Positions 18,900-29,033 of a stretch of 64,000 nt of DNA are shown one piece after another. The notes below the pieces were generated by a model. The model did not search any database, was not told the origin of the DNA, and worked only from the letters and a program-made list of their open reading frames with translations. A program made the position numbers and the translations under genes. Every line of letters begins with the position of its first letter. Positions within the stretch are counted from its first letter, which is position 1. Source of the DNA: a bacterium (GTDB taxonomy: Bacteria > Myxococcota_A > Polyangia > Nannocystales > Nannocystaceae); contig JANSYI010000018.1 in the NCBI GenBank assembly GCA_024742475.1, positions 62,001 through 126,000 on the forward strand, written 5' to 3'.

Positions 18900-19349
18900 C
18901 TACGTGCGGGAGGGTGTGCGCCCCGGCGCCGGCGAACCCGGCTGCTTGACGCTCTCTTCTTCTTCGTACTTGGACGGACATTTCGCCGACATCTCGTCGG
19001 ACTCGAACAGCGTGCCAGCCTCGTTGAGGCGGCCGGTCAACACGACCTCCCCACCCTCTTGGAACGTGTCGGGCGGAATGTTGGTGAAGTGCACGTCGAG
19101 CCGCTCGCCGGCGCTCTCGATGGTGAACCGATAGTCGCCGGTCGTCCCCTTCTTCTTGGAGATCGAGCCTTCGACCACGTTGCCGTGCACCTGGATCGTG
19201 CGGCCTTGGTACTTCTGTGGCGTAGCGACGACCTTCTCGGCGTAGACGTACTCGAGTACCCCCTCGCCGGGGTCGGAGAACACCAGGTAGCCCACCGCGC
19301 CTGCGATGACGACGCCGATTCCAATCTTGCTTCCGAGATTCAGTGCCAT
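18900..19349 (-). CDS. ccmE: Heme chaperone CcmE, C-x3-Y variant
   Basis: 149 residues. An N-terminal membrane anchor (IGIGVVIAGAVGYLVF) is followed by the OB-fold domain (YVYAEKV, VHGNVVEGS, DVHFTNIPPDTFQEG, VVLTGRL). The heme-binding position, a histidine in most CcmE, is here Cys124 in CPSKY, giving Cys-x3-Tyr128. This variant is known from Desulfovibrio-type and archaeal systems that lack CcmG/CcmH. A GGGGGAT stretch precedes the ATG, which lies five bases after the moaA stop, so the two genes are probably co-transcribed. Confidence 0.92.
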   Translation of the reverse strand: MALNLGSKIGIGVVIAGAVGYLVFSDPGEGVLEYVYAEKVVATPQKYQGRTIQVHGNVVEGSISKKKGTTGDYRFTIESAGERLDVHFTNIPPDTFQEGGEVVLTGRLNEAGTLFESDEMSAKCPSKYEEEESVKQPGSPAPGRTPSRT

Positions 19350-19354
19350 TGGAT

Positions 19355-20419
19355 CTATCCCCCGATACTCATCATTGCTTTGCGAGGCCCGCCGTGGCCA
19401 TCGAGGCCGAAGGCATGCGCGTCGCGTTTGGTGGCGAGCACGCGCTTGACCACGCGCTCGACTTCGCCGCAGCGACCGCCGCGAAGGGCAGCCCTGAGGT
19501 CTCCGGTTTCGTCTCGTGCCAAGCAGCCATGGAGCTGCCCGGTCGCCGACACGCGCAGCCGGTTGCAGGTGCCGCAGAAGTTCTCCGTGAGGGCGCCGAT
19601 GGTGCCGAGGCGGTACCCCGCCCAAGGCCCCGACGCGACGCGCCAGTACGACGCCGGGCCATGCCCCCGAACGCCCTGCCCGTCGTCGGCGACGAGCTCC
19701 GAGCCCACGACGCGTGCCACGGCATCACGGACCTGTGCCGCGGACATCATCTCGCCCGGCACGAAGGTCGCCCCGCCGCTCATCGGCATCTGCTCGATGA
19801 AACGCGGCGTCATCCCTTTGGACCACGCGAACATCGCCAGTTCGGCGAGCTCGTCGTCGTTGAAGCCCTTGATGGCCACGGTGTTGAGCTTGAGGTGCTC
19901 GTACCCTGCGGCGTTGGCAGCGTCGATGCCCGACAGGACGTTGTGTAGGTTGCCGCGACGCGTGATCCGGGCGAACCGCTCGGGCACCAGGCTGTCGATC
20001 GAGATGGTCAGCCCGCGCAGGCCCGCTTGACGTAGTGGCGCGGCCATCGGCGCGAGCCGCTCGGCGTTGGTCGTCATGACGACCTCGAGCGGCCGGAGCC
20101 CGCTTGGGGTGTGCGCATCGAGCCGCGCGAGGCTGCCGACGAGGTCGACGAGCCCGCGACGCAAGGTCGGCTCGCCGCCGGTCAGGCGCACCCGCTGCAC
20201 GCCCCACCGCGCGAACGCGGCGGCCAAGGAGACCACCTCCTCGAGCCGCAGGACCTCCTCGCGGGCGCCGAACTCCATCGGCTCGTCGGGCATGCAGTAC
20301 GTGCAGCGGTAGTTGCAGCGGTCGAGCAGCGAAATACGCAGATAGCGCACCTGACGCGACGTCCGGTCGACGAGGTCGACCGTCCCGGTCACCGAAGCCA
20401 AAGCTCCCGGCGGCGTCAT
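19355..20419 (-). CDS. moaA: GTP 3',8-cyclase MoaA (molybdenum cofactor synthesis)
   Basis: 354 residues. Radical SAM enzyme that starts molybdopterin synthesis from GTP. N-terminal Cys35-x3-Cys39-x2-Cys42 (CNYRCTYC), the GGEP motif (83-86), the C-terminal second cluster (FCGTCNRLR then GCL), and a C-terminal Gly-Gly are all present, so it looks fully functional. The ATG at 20419 is chosen because it places the conserved LRISLLDRCN block normally. No other moa, moe or mog gene is in the window. Its place directly before ccmE is unexplained. Confidence 0.93.
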   Translation of the reverse strand: MTPPGALASVTGTVDLVDRTSRQVRYLRISLLDRCNYRCTYCMPDEPMEFGAREEVLRLEEVVSLAAAFARWGVQRVRLTGGEPTLRRGLVDLVGSLARLDAHTPSGLRPLEVVMTTNAERLAPMAAPLRQAGLRGLTISIDSLVPERFARITRRGNLHNVLSGIDAANAAGYEHLKLNTVAIKGFNDDELAELAMFAWSKGMTPRFIEQMPMSGGATFVPGEMMSAAQVRDAVARVVGSELVADDGQGVRGHGPASYWRVASGPWAGYRLGTIGALTENFCGTCNRLRVSATGQLHGCLARDETGDLRAALRGGRCGEVERVVKRVLATKRDAHAFGLDGHGGPRKAMMSIGG

Positions 20420-20635
20420 GGGGTTGGACGCCGCCCGGCGTAGCTGCACGAGGCGCACGGCTCCAGGGTGCCACACTGTGCGGCCGCTGGCAGCCCGCGC
20501 GACCAGACGCCGCGTTGGGTTCGATGTGAGCACCACCGACGAAGCACACCGATGGGGTCCCACAGGACCCGGGCCGTGGTCTGGCGCACCCGATGCGGGC
20601 GATGCTCGCGCCGTCAATGAGGGCCGCGAACGCAA

Positions 20636-20668
20636 GAACGCCGCGACCCCAGAGGAGACGCGGCGTTC
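20636..20668 (-). terminator. 10-bp stem-loop after the oxidase operon
   Basis: GAACGCCGCG (20636-20645) pairs with CGCGGCGTTC (20659-20668) around a 13-base loop, 18 bases beyond the stop of the subunit IV gene. This is the right place to end the act/cta transcript before moaA. The U-tract is poor, so efficiency is uncertain. Confidence 0.6.
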
Positions 20669-20686
20669 GCTGCGGCTGGCGACCGA

Positions 20687-21460
20687 CTATTGCGCGGCTT
20701 TGCCTTCGGGGGCCTTGCCCTCGGGCGCTTTGCCCTCTGGCTCGGGCGCAGCCTTCGCGGGCTTGGCCGAGGCGGCTTTGTGGCCCTCGGCGGTGTGCGG
20801 GTTGACGCAGCTCAGCGACGGCAGCACGCATCCGGCGTCGACCATCACGGGCACGCCGTCTTGGACGACCGGCTTCCCCTTGGCGTCGACCTTGGGGACC
20901 ATCTCCGAGACGAAGCAGCCGTTCTCGATGCGTCGCACCAGGAAGTGCTCGCCACCGTGCGCGTCTTCGGGGTTGCACGCCGGGAACGCCTGCTCGCACA
21001 TCGGAACGGAGCCGTCGGTGCACGAGGGCTTGTTCTTGGCGAGCGACTCGGACATGCGGCCCATGTCGTCCCAACCGCCATCGGAGCGACGGACGTCGGT
21101 CGCCTGGATCTCGACCAGGCGGTCGCGGGAGTTCATGTCGAAGATGGTGAACGTGAAGAAGATCGCGACGAACAGCAGCGACGCCACGAAGATGAACACG
21201 TTGAACTTGTCGTCATGCAGCAAGTGCATGAAGAACGCGCACACCAGCGTCGCCTTCATCGCCGCGACGATCATCGCGACCGGAAGCGACGCAGGTCCCA
21301 GGTCGGCGTAGGAGACCGCGTAGGTCAGCGCAGTGAGCACGAAGAGCCCCGCGAGCACCTTGAGGTACATCGAGATGGGCGAGATGTGCTCGTGGTTTTC
21401 GACGAAGTCGTCGACGGCCTTGCCGCCGTAGAAGAGCTTGTTTTCGTTCTTGTCAGCCAC
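20687..21460 (-). CDS. Cytochrome c oxidase subunit IV with Cys-rich periplasmic-type extension
   Basis: 257 residues, about twice the usual bacterial subunit IV. The first ~115 residues carry three membrane helices with the COX4_pro pattern (SPISMYLKVLAGLFVLTALT, MKATLVCAFFMHLLHDDKFN). The remainder is a hydrophilic domain with six cysteines (CTDG, MCEQAFPAC, NGCF, AGCVLPSLSC) and an Ala/Lys/Pro tail with repeated PEGKA. The GTG start follows GGAGAG. It is the last gene of the oxidase cluster. The extension is not part of known subunit IV and could be an added redox-structured domain or cap. Confidence 0.85.
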   Translation of the reverse strand: MADKNENKLFYGGKAVDDFVENHEHISPISMYLKVLAGLFVLTALTYAVSYADLGPASLPVAMIVAAMKATLVCAFFMHLLHDDKFNVFIFVASLLFVAIFFTFTIFDMNSRDRLVEIQATDVRRSDGGWDDMGRMSESLAKNKPSCTDGSVPMCEQAFPACNPEDAHGGEHFLVRRIENGCFVSEMVPKVDAKGKPVVQDGVPVMVDAGCVLPSLSCVNPHTAEGHKAASAKPAKAAPEPEGKAPEGKAPEGKAAQ

Positions 21461-21469
21461 GTCGCTCTC

Positions 21470-22156
21470 CTATTTCACCAGGTAAAGCAGGGGGAAGAGG
21501 AAGATCCAGACCAGGTCGACGATGTGCCAGTACAGGCCCACGTTCTCGACGGGCGCGTAGTAGCCATCCTTGAAGTGGCCCTTCTTGGCGCGGAGGTAGA
21601 CCCAGAAGATCACTCCGATGCCCACGAGGACGTGAATCCCGTGCAGGCCGGTCATCACGAAGTAGAGGCCGAAGAAGACGTGCGGCAGTCCGCGGAAGCT
21701 GTGTCCGTGGCTGTGCGCGTACTGGATGGCCTCGTCGTAGTTGAAGAACGCGCCGGGAAACACCCCGTGCGAGAACTTGCCCGTGTACTCGACGTACTTG
21801 ACCCCCATGAAGATGAAGGCGCAGGCCATGGTGAGCAGCAGCTGCGTGGCGCAGCGCTTGTTGTCGCCGAGCTGGGCGTAGCGCACCGCCATCGCCATCG
21901 TGAAGCTCGAGGTGAGCAGCACGACGGTGTTGATGCCGCCCATGGTCTTGTCGAGCAGCTCGTGCGAGCTGAGCACCATCTCGGGATAGAGCGCTCGGAC
22001 GATGAAATAGGCCAGGAAGAGGCCCGAGAACATGAGCACCTCGGTCGCCAAGAAGAGCCACATGCCCATCTTGGCTGCGCCGGCCTGCTGCCCGACGGTG
22101 TTGAAGTGGTGCTGGAAGAACGCGTGGTCCTTCGCCGGTTTTGCGTGGTTACCCAT
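21470..22156 (-). CDS. ctaE: Cytochrome c oxidase subunit III
   Basis: 228 residues with five helices, the short form typical of caa3 oxidases. Conserved motifs are KMGMWLFLATEVLMFSGLF, the GLHGIHVLVGIG helix, and VGLYWHIVDLVWIFLFPLLYL at the C-terminus. It stabilises subunit I and lines the proton-uptake and lipid region. It lies between ctaD and the subunit IV gene with short gaps and AGGGA upstream of the ATG. Confidence 0.95.
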   Translation of the reverse strand: MGNHAKPAKDHAFFQHHFNTVGQQAGAAKMGMWLFLATEVLMFSGLFLAYFIVRALYPEMVLSSHELLDKTMGGINTVVLLTSSFTMAMAVRYAQLGDNKRCATQLLLTMACAFIFMGVKYVEYTGKFSHGVFPGAFFNYDEAIQYAHSHGHSFRGLPHVFFGLYFVMTGLHGIHVLVGIGVIFWVYLRAKKGHFKDGYYAPVENVGLYWHIVDLVWIFLFPLLYLVK

Positions 22157-22188
22157 TCGTCAGGTCCCTCTGCAGTCTCACGACCCGC

Positions 22189-23811
<1,623 letters not shown>

Positions 23812-23830
23812 GGCGATGTCTCCGTGGGCG

Positions 23831-24922
23831 CTACTTGAGCGTCTTGATGTACTCGATCACGGCCGTGACCTGCTCTTCATCGAGCAGCCCCTGGTAGCTG
23901 GGCATCTGGGGCGAGTAGCCCGCGACGATCTGGCTGTTGGGTTCGTAGATGGAGTTCTTGATGTACTCGTCGTCGGCCTTGACCGTCGTGCCGTCCGTGA
24001 GGGACTCGGTACGACCGTACAGGCCGTTCCAGGCCGGACCGATGCCGTCCTTGCCCTCGACCGAGTGGCAAGCCGCGCAACCGCGCCGCCGGTAGACCCG
24101 CTCGCCGTAGGCGGCCAGGGACTCGCCGTCTTCCTTCTCGAGGATGCCGGCTGCGATGAGGGCACGCTCGAAGTTGTCGGGCTCGAGGACCTTGACCACA
24201 CCCGTCATCTGCGAGTGGAGGTCACCGCAGTACTCGGTACAGAAGAGGTTGAACTCGCCGACGCGCGTCGCCTGGAACCAGATCTGGGTGTACCGACCCG
24301 GCACCACGTCTCGCTTGACGCGGAACGCTGGCACGTAGAACGAGTGAATGACGTCGGTGGACGTCATGGTGAGTCGGACCGGCTTGTCCTTGGGCACCAT
24401 GAGCGTCAGCGCCGGCTCCTCGGTGGAAGAGCTGAGCGAAACGCCGGGGTACTTCGGGTACTCGACGGTCCAGTACCATTTTTGCCCGGTGACACGGACG
24501 TCGAGCGCGTCGGCGGGGGGCACCGACTGCTTGACGAAGTCGCACTCACCCCAGACGAAGATGACCAGGAGAAGCACCGTCGGGATGGCGCTCCAGAGGA
24601 ACTCGACGATCCCGCTGTGGGTGATCGAGCTGGTCTTCTGGTCCTTGCTGCGCCGGCGGTACTTCCACATGAAGTACCCCATCGCGCCCATGATGATGAC
24701 GAAGAAGACCGTGTCGAGCGCGGTGATGAAGTAGTAGAGGGCGTCCGTGTCCTCGGCGAAGGTCGACGCCGCGGTGGGCATCGCCCACGGGTGCGCCGTT
24801 TCGACGGGCGGGAGCGGGGCCTTGGTCACTTCGGCGGCAACCTCGGTTGCAGCATCGGCGACAGCTTGTTTCGCTTCGGCGTTTTCGGGTGCCATGAAGG
24901 TGGCCATCAGTTGCGTGATCAC
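23831..24922 (-). CDS. ctaC: Cytochrome c oxidase subunit II with fused cytochrome c (caa3 type)
   Basis: 363 residues from the GTG at 24922, which overlaps the SCO gene stop (GTGA) and follows GAGGTAG; an ATG at 24907 is possible. Two membrane helices (~55-80, ~100-120) lead to the cupredoxin domain with the complete CuA site: His in DVIHSFYVP, then FCTEYCGDLHSQM. A C-terminal cytochrome c domain has heme motif CAACH and a Met ligand in SPQMPSYQG. Electrons from Alternative Complex III enter through this fused heme. No cleavable signal peptide is obvious before the first helix. Confidence 0.95.
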   Translation of the reverse strand: MITQLMATFMAPENAEAKQAVADAATEVAAEVTKAPLPPVETAHPWAMPTAASTFAEDTDALYYFITALDTVFFVIIMGAMGYFMWKYRRRSKDQKTSSITHSGIVEFLWSAIPTVLLLVIFVWGECDFVKQSVPPADALDVRVTGQKWYWTVEYPKYPGVSLSSSTEEPALTLMVPKDKPVRLTMTSTDVIHSFYVPAFRVKRDVVPGRYTQIWFQATRVGEFNLFCTEYCGDLHSQMTGVVKVLEPDNFERALIAAGILEKEDGESLAAYGERVYRRRGCAACHSVEGKDGIGPAWNGLYGRTESLTDGTTVKADDEYIKNSIYEPNSQIVAGYSPQMPSYQGLLDEEQVTAVIEYIKTLK

Positions 24923-25866
24923 TTGGCTACCTCGCCTTCTGTTGCTCGAGTCATGGGTTCTGTTTCGGCGCCTGGTTGGCGTTGCTGAGCTCCCTGGCCT
25001 TGGACCATGGGTAGCTGCATCCACGACGACTCTTCGCGGCTGCGACGTCGGTCACGACGCCAGAGTACGAGAAGGAATCCGCCGAGGATGAGGACGGTGA
25101 GCACGCCGCTGAGTCGGACGACGCCGAATGCGAACGGGCCATACCGGCCGATGGTGGGATCGTAGGCGAAACAGCTCAGGTAGAGCTGCTCCATGGGAGA
25201 GCCGACCTTGCCCTCGCTCGCCTCGATGAGGGCGAACTTCACGTCGCGAGGGATGAAGGTGAGGCCGTAGAGGTACTGTGCGATCTTGCCCTCGGGCGAG
25301 ACGAACATGGCGACCGCCGGGTGGGCATATTGGTCCTGCTCGGCGTCGTAGGCGTAGCTGACGCCCAGCTGCTCCGAGAGGGCCCGGATCTGCACGGAGT
25401 CCCCAGTGAGGAACTGCCAATCGACGTCATCCCCCTTGCCGAGCGCGGAGAGGATGGTGTCCCGCTTCTTGCGTGCATCCTCGGGGGTCTCGCCCGGGTC
25501 GATGGAGACGGTGACGACGCGGAAGTTGCCGTCGCCGGCTGTCCAGTCGAGCTCGGCGAGCGCGTCGGCGAGGCCGTTGAGCTGGACGCTGCAGACCACG
25601 CGGCACCGGTAGTAGTTGAGCGTGACCAGGACGGGTGTCTCGCCGTCCAGGAAGTCGCTCATCTTCACCGCTGCGCCGGTGTGGTCGACGAAGCTCAGGT
25701 CTCCGTCGAGCGTGGACCCTTTGTGCTCGTCGACCGCGATCGCACGCATCTCCGGAGACAGCGGCTGGGCCGACCCCGCCCACGCCCATGCCGGCAGCGT
25801 CGCGAACGCGAACGCGAACGCAACGCCGGCGAGGCGAGAGAGGAGGCTGTCGAAGGGGATGCGCAT
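24919..25866 (-). CDS. SCO1/SenC copper chaperone with C-terminal membrane anchor
   Basis: 315 residues. A signal peptide (LAGVAFAFAFATLPAWAWA) is followed by a thioredoxin-fold SCO domain with Cys88-x3-Cys92 (YYRCRVVC) and the copper-ligand His182 (YAHPAVAMF). A membrane helix (~240-265, GVLTVLILGGFLLVLW) and a basic, Gln-rich cytoplasmic tail follow. It should deliver copper to the CuA site of subunit II, encoded immediately downstream with a 4-base overlap. SCO proteins are usually anchored by an N-terminal helix; this C-terminal anchor plus tail is the less common form found in Alternative Complex III clusters. Confidence 0.9.
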   Translation of the reverse strand: MRIPFDSLLSRLAGVAFAFAFATLPAWAWAGSAQPLSPEMRAIAVDEHKGSTLDGDLSFVDHTGAAVKMSDFLDGETPVLVTLNYYRCRVVCSVQLNGLADALAELDWTAGDGNFRVVTVSIDPGETPEDARKKRDTILSALGKGDDVDWQFLTGDSVQIRALSEQLGVSYAYDAEQDQYAHPAVAMFVSPEGKIAQYLYGLTFIPRDVKFALIEASEGKVGSPMEQLYLSCFAYDPTIGRYGPFAFGVVRLSGVLTVLILGGFLLVLWRRDRRRSREESSWMQLPMVQGQGAQQRQPGAETEPMTRATEGEVAK

Positions 25867-25898
25867 GACGCTGACTGACGAGAGTAGGGGGAGCGGCG

Positions 25899-27113
25899 CT
25901 AGCGGGCGATGCGAACGACGATGCGTTCGTTCTTCTTGGCGTTGCCGGGCTCGACGGGCTGCTCGCCGCCATAGCCCTTGGCACGGAGCCGTGCCTTGGG
26001 GAAGCCACGCTCTTGAAGGGCGGCGGAGACGGCGTTGGCACGCTGCAGGCTGAGCTGCTTGTCGGCAGCGGCTTCACCGCCATCGTTGGTGTGCCCTTCG
26101 ATCATGATGCGCCCAGGACACTCCTGCGCGACGGCCACGAGCTTGTCGAGCGACTTGCCGGACTTCTCCGATACGGCCGCACCAGGCTTGTCGCCGTCGG
26201 GGTCGAACGCCAACTTGCGGGCCGCTTTCGCGAGCTTCTTGTCACAGCTGTCCGCGGCTTCGGTGGTCGAGACCTCGACCTTTCCCATCGGCGTGCCTTC
26301 CGCCTTGGTGAGTGCGTCGAGCTTGGACTTGTCGGCGGCGGCGACGAACCCTTCGACGGAGAGCTTGCCGGCCGTCCACTTGACTGCGCCCGTGGACATC
26401 AAGTCCATCGCCGCGAGTCCGCGCTCGTAGGCGGCCTCGTAGGCGGGCTTGCCCGGGGCCTCGGTGACCTTGAGCTTGTTGCGCACGTTGTCGCCGAAGT
26501 GGGTCTTCTTGGCGGCCGCTTCGATCGCCTTGCTCATCGCCTCGGACGGGACCTCACCGAGCAGGACGAGGTCGTCGCCGCTGACCGTGAACGCAAATCG
26601 GTGGTCGCGAGGACCTTTGGCCTTTGCGGCGTCCTTCGCGTCGCCGGGCTTGTTGCCGGGCTTTTTGGCGGGTTGGCGCGCCGCCGCGCCGGGCATGCCG
26701 CCCCACTCGTCGATCTTCTTGCCGGTGCCCGAGCCCGTGAACGCCGGCGTGGGTCGTTTGCCGGCGAGGAGCGCGGGGTTGTCGATGACCTGCTGCGACG
26801 CCTTGCCGACCGGGATGAAGTACCGGGTCGTCACGGTGTCGGGCTTGTCGTCGGCGCCAGGCTCGACGATCTCGTACTCGCCGTAGCCCTCGGCGATCTC
26901 GACCATCTCGGCGGCGTACTCCTGCTGCGTGGCGTATCCGGCGGAGACGCGGTCCTGCTCGATGGTCCGCACCTGCTGGTTGAACAGCTGGATGACCGCA
27001 AAGCACAGACCCAGGGTCAGGCTGCCGAGCACCGTCAGGATTCCAAACAAGCGCCCGGCGGGCATCTTGTCGATTTCATGCGCGCCGTCGTCGTGTCCGT
27101 GTTCGTCACTCAT
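25899..27113 (-). CDS. Inner-membrane-anchored BON/OmpA-like protein in the respiratory operon
   Basis: 404 residues. A His/Asp-rich N-terminus, one membrane helix (~20-45, LFGILTVLGSLTLGLCFAVI), and a spacer with RYFIPVGKASQQ lead to a Lys/Ala/Pro-rich linker. A BON-like pair of repeats follows (one with FTVSGDDLVLLGEVPSEA, one with KLSVEGFVAAADKSK), then a C-terminal OmpA/MotB-type domain (~285-404) with EGHTNDGGE, LSLQRANAVSAAL and GYGGEQPVEPGN. The order TM-BON-BON-OmpA resembles mycobacterial OmpATb/ArfA. GGAAGGA precedes the ATG. Sitting between actF and the SCO gene, it may tether the respiratory complex to peptidoglycan; this role is inferred from context. Confidence 0.75.
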   Translation of the reverse strand: MSDEHGHDDGAHEIDKMPAGRLFGILTVLGSLTLGLCFAVIQLFNQQVRTIEQDRVSAGYATQQEYAAEMVEIAEGYGEYEIVEPGADDKPDTVTTRYFIPVGKASQQVIDNPALLAGKRPTPAFTGSGTGKKIDEWGGMPGAAARQPAKKPGNKPGDAKDAAKAKGPRDHRFAFTVSGDDLVLLGEVPSEAMSKAIEAAAKKTHFGDNVRNKLKVTEAPGKPAYEAAYERGLAAMDLMSTGAVKWTAGKLSVEGFVAAADKSKLDALTKAEGTPMGKVEVSTTEAADSCDKKLAKAARKLAFDPDGDKPGAAVSEKSGKSLDKLVAVAQECPGRIMIEGHTNDGGEAAADKQLSLQRANAVSAALQERGFPKARLRAKGYGGEQPVEPGNAKKNERIVVRIAR

Positions 27114-27137
27114 GTCGTGTGTTCCTTCCGGGGCGAA

Positions 27138-28403
27138 CTAGAAGTTCTCGAAGTGAACCGACTCGGCGAGCCGGGGGTCGTTGACGGGCACGAGCGCCTT
27201 GCGCGACAGGCCCCACGTCAACACGGCGAGCCACACGCCACCGATGCCGACGAAGCACAGGATGTCGACCAGGCCGAACTCGATGCTCGGATGGTGATTG
27301 TTCGCGTTGTACGGACCGACCGGGTCGATCAGCCAGAACATGTCGATGAACTCCGCGACGAGGATCCAAACGGCCCAGAACGCGAGGGTCTTGGGGTTGC
27401 GCTTGATGTGTCGCGAGATGAGCCCGAGGAACGGGAACGCGAATCGAGCGAAGACCAAGACGATGGAGAGCGTGAGGTAGTCGCCCGCGCCGCGGTAGCT
27501 GAACCACTCGGTCTCCTCGGGGATGCTCGCGTACCAGATCAGCATGTACTGGGAGAACGCCATGTAGGCCCAGAACACGGTGAAGGCGAACATCATCTTC
27601 CCCAGGTCGTGGAAGTGCTCCTTGGTGACCACGCCACGGAGGTAGCCGCTGCGGTGCAGGAGGATGACCAGCAAGGCGATGAAGGCGTGGGTCGAGACGA
27701 CGGCGCCCGCAAAGTAGTACGCGCCGAAGATCGTCGAGAACCAGTGCGGGTCCAGCGACATCAGCCAGTCGAACGCCGAGAAGGTGAGCGACAGAGCGAA
27801 GACCGCGATGCCCAAGGGAGCGGCCCAGCGCATCTTGTGGCTCTTGGCCTTGATCTCCTGCGGGCTCGAGGCGTCGTCCTGGGAGGTCGACGTGAACCAG
27901 TAGAAGAGGCCGAGAATCGACCAGACCGCCAAGTAGACCAACGCTCTGACCTTGAAGCTGCTCTCGTTGAGGTACGGCTCCTTCCACTTGAGCATCGGGT
28001 CGACGGCGACGACCTCGGTGTGCGTCCAGTGGAACAGGTCGTGGCTACCCATGAACACGCCAACGATGACCAAGATGGCCATGATCGGAAGCGTGAGGGC
28101 CATGTTCTCGGCGATGCGCCGGCAGACGATGGACCAGCCGGCTCGCGCTGCGTGCTGAACGAGCACGAAGAACAGGCCGCCGAGGCTCAGCGCCAGCCAG
28201 AACATGGCCGAGGTGAGGTACGAGAAGTAGAAGTCGTTCCCGTGTTCGCCGCCGTGGTCGCCACCGCCGAGGGCGTAGGCACCACCGAGACCGGCGAGAC
28301 CGATGACGCCCATGATGATGGGCAGCTTCGACCAGATGGACTTGTCGGAGATCCGCACCTGTTCGGGGCGGACGACGGGTTCGTCGTGACCGTGAGCGCT
28401 CAT
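27138..28403 (-). CDS. actF: Alternative Complex III subunit ActF
   Basis: 421 residues, ten predicted membrane helices, NrfD/PsrC-like fold as in ActC. Recognisable pieces are the HDLFHWTHTEVV loop, TFSAFDWLMSLDPHWFSTIFG, YMLIWYASIPEETEW and FGLVDILCFVG. In known complexes ActF lacks a quinone site seen in ActC and contributes to the membrane core and possible proton path. GGGAG precedes the ATG, which overlaps the actE stop (ATGA). Confidence 0.92.
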   Translation of the reverse strand: MSAHGHDEPVVRPEQVRISDKSIWSKLPIIMGVIGLAGLGGAYALGGGDHGGEHGNDFYFSYLTSAMFWLALSLGGLFFVLVQHAARAGWSIVCRRIAENMALTLPIMAILVIVGVFMGSHDLFHWTHTEVVAVDPMLKWKEPYLNESSFKVRALVYLAVWSILGLFYWFTSTSQDDASSPQEIKAKSHKMRWAAPLGIAVFALSLTFSAFDWLMSLDPHWFSTIFGAYYFAGAVVSTHAFIALLVILLHRSGYLRGVVTKEHFHDLGKMMFAFTVFWAYMAFSQYMLIWYASIPEETEWFSYRGAGDYLTLSIVLVFARFAFPFLGLISRHIKRNPKTLAFWAVWILVAEFIDMFWLIDPVGPYNANNHHPSIEFGLVDILCFVGIGGVWLAVLTWGLSRKALVPVNDPRLAESVHFENF

Positions 28404-29032
28404 TTTCCGGCTCCCTTGTTTTGCGCGAACTGGGCGGGGATGTCGCTTTTCTTGGCGCCGTGGCTGACCTGCAGCACGCGGATCCAAGCGGCAATGGCCC
28501 ACCTGTCTTTGGGGTCGGGGATCTGGGCGCTGTAGCCCTTCATGAGACCGTAGCCCTCGGTCCCGACCTTGTAGAAGTACCCCAGCGGCGCTGGCTGGTA
28601 CCGCTCGTCGTGGAAGTTGGCGGGCTTCTGCGCGAAGCCTCCCGCAACGCGGCGGTTGGCGGGGCCGTCACCGCGACCTTGCTGGCCGTGGCACGGCGCG
28701 CAGTAGATGTTGTAGCGATCTTCGCCGCGCTCGAGGAGCTCGGCGTCGGCCGTCATCCCCTCGGGCAGGGTCGCGGCGACCTTGCCCTTGTCGTCGATGC
28801 CGCGCCAGAGGTGGTCGTCGTCCTTGAGGAAGCCGACCGCGACCGTTCCGGCCGGCGGCGTCCGCATGACACGACCGTCCGCGAAGAACTGGTTGCGCTC
28901 TTGCGCTTCACCGCGCTCTTGAAAGTCCATGTTCTGCTGGAGGTGGACCGGAGGGGACTCCGAGTAGTTGCCCCAGCAGCCGGCCATGCCCACGAGCATG
29001 AGCGGAACGAGTGAACGATGCTTGAACGACAT
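28400..29032 (-). CDS. actE: Alternative Complex III monoheme cytochrome c lipoprotein ActE
   Basis: 210 residues. A lipoprotein signal with lipobox GMAGC (Cys19) anchors it to the membrane surface. A cytochrome c domain carries CAPCH (111-115) and a Met ligand near GLMKGYSAQIP. It accepts electrons from the ActA/ActB chain and passes them toward the caa3 oxidase. One base separates it from actD. Confidence 0.93.
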   Translation of the reverse strand: MSFKHRSLVPLMLVGMAGCWGNYSESPPVHLQQNMDFQERGEAQERNQFFADGRVMRTPPAGTVAVGFLKDDDHLWRGIDDKGKVAATLPEGMTADAELLERGEDRYNIYCAPCHGQQGRGDGPANRRVAGGFAQKPANFHDERYQPAPLGYFYKVGTEGYGLMKGYSAQIPDPKDRWAIAAWIRVLQVSHGAKKSDIPAQFAQNKGAGK

Positions 29033-29033
29033 C

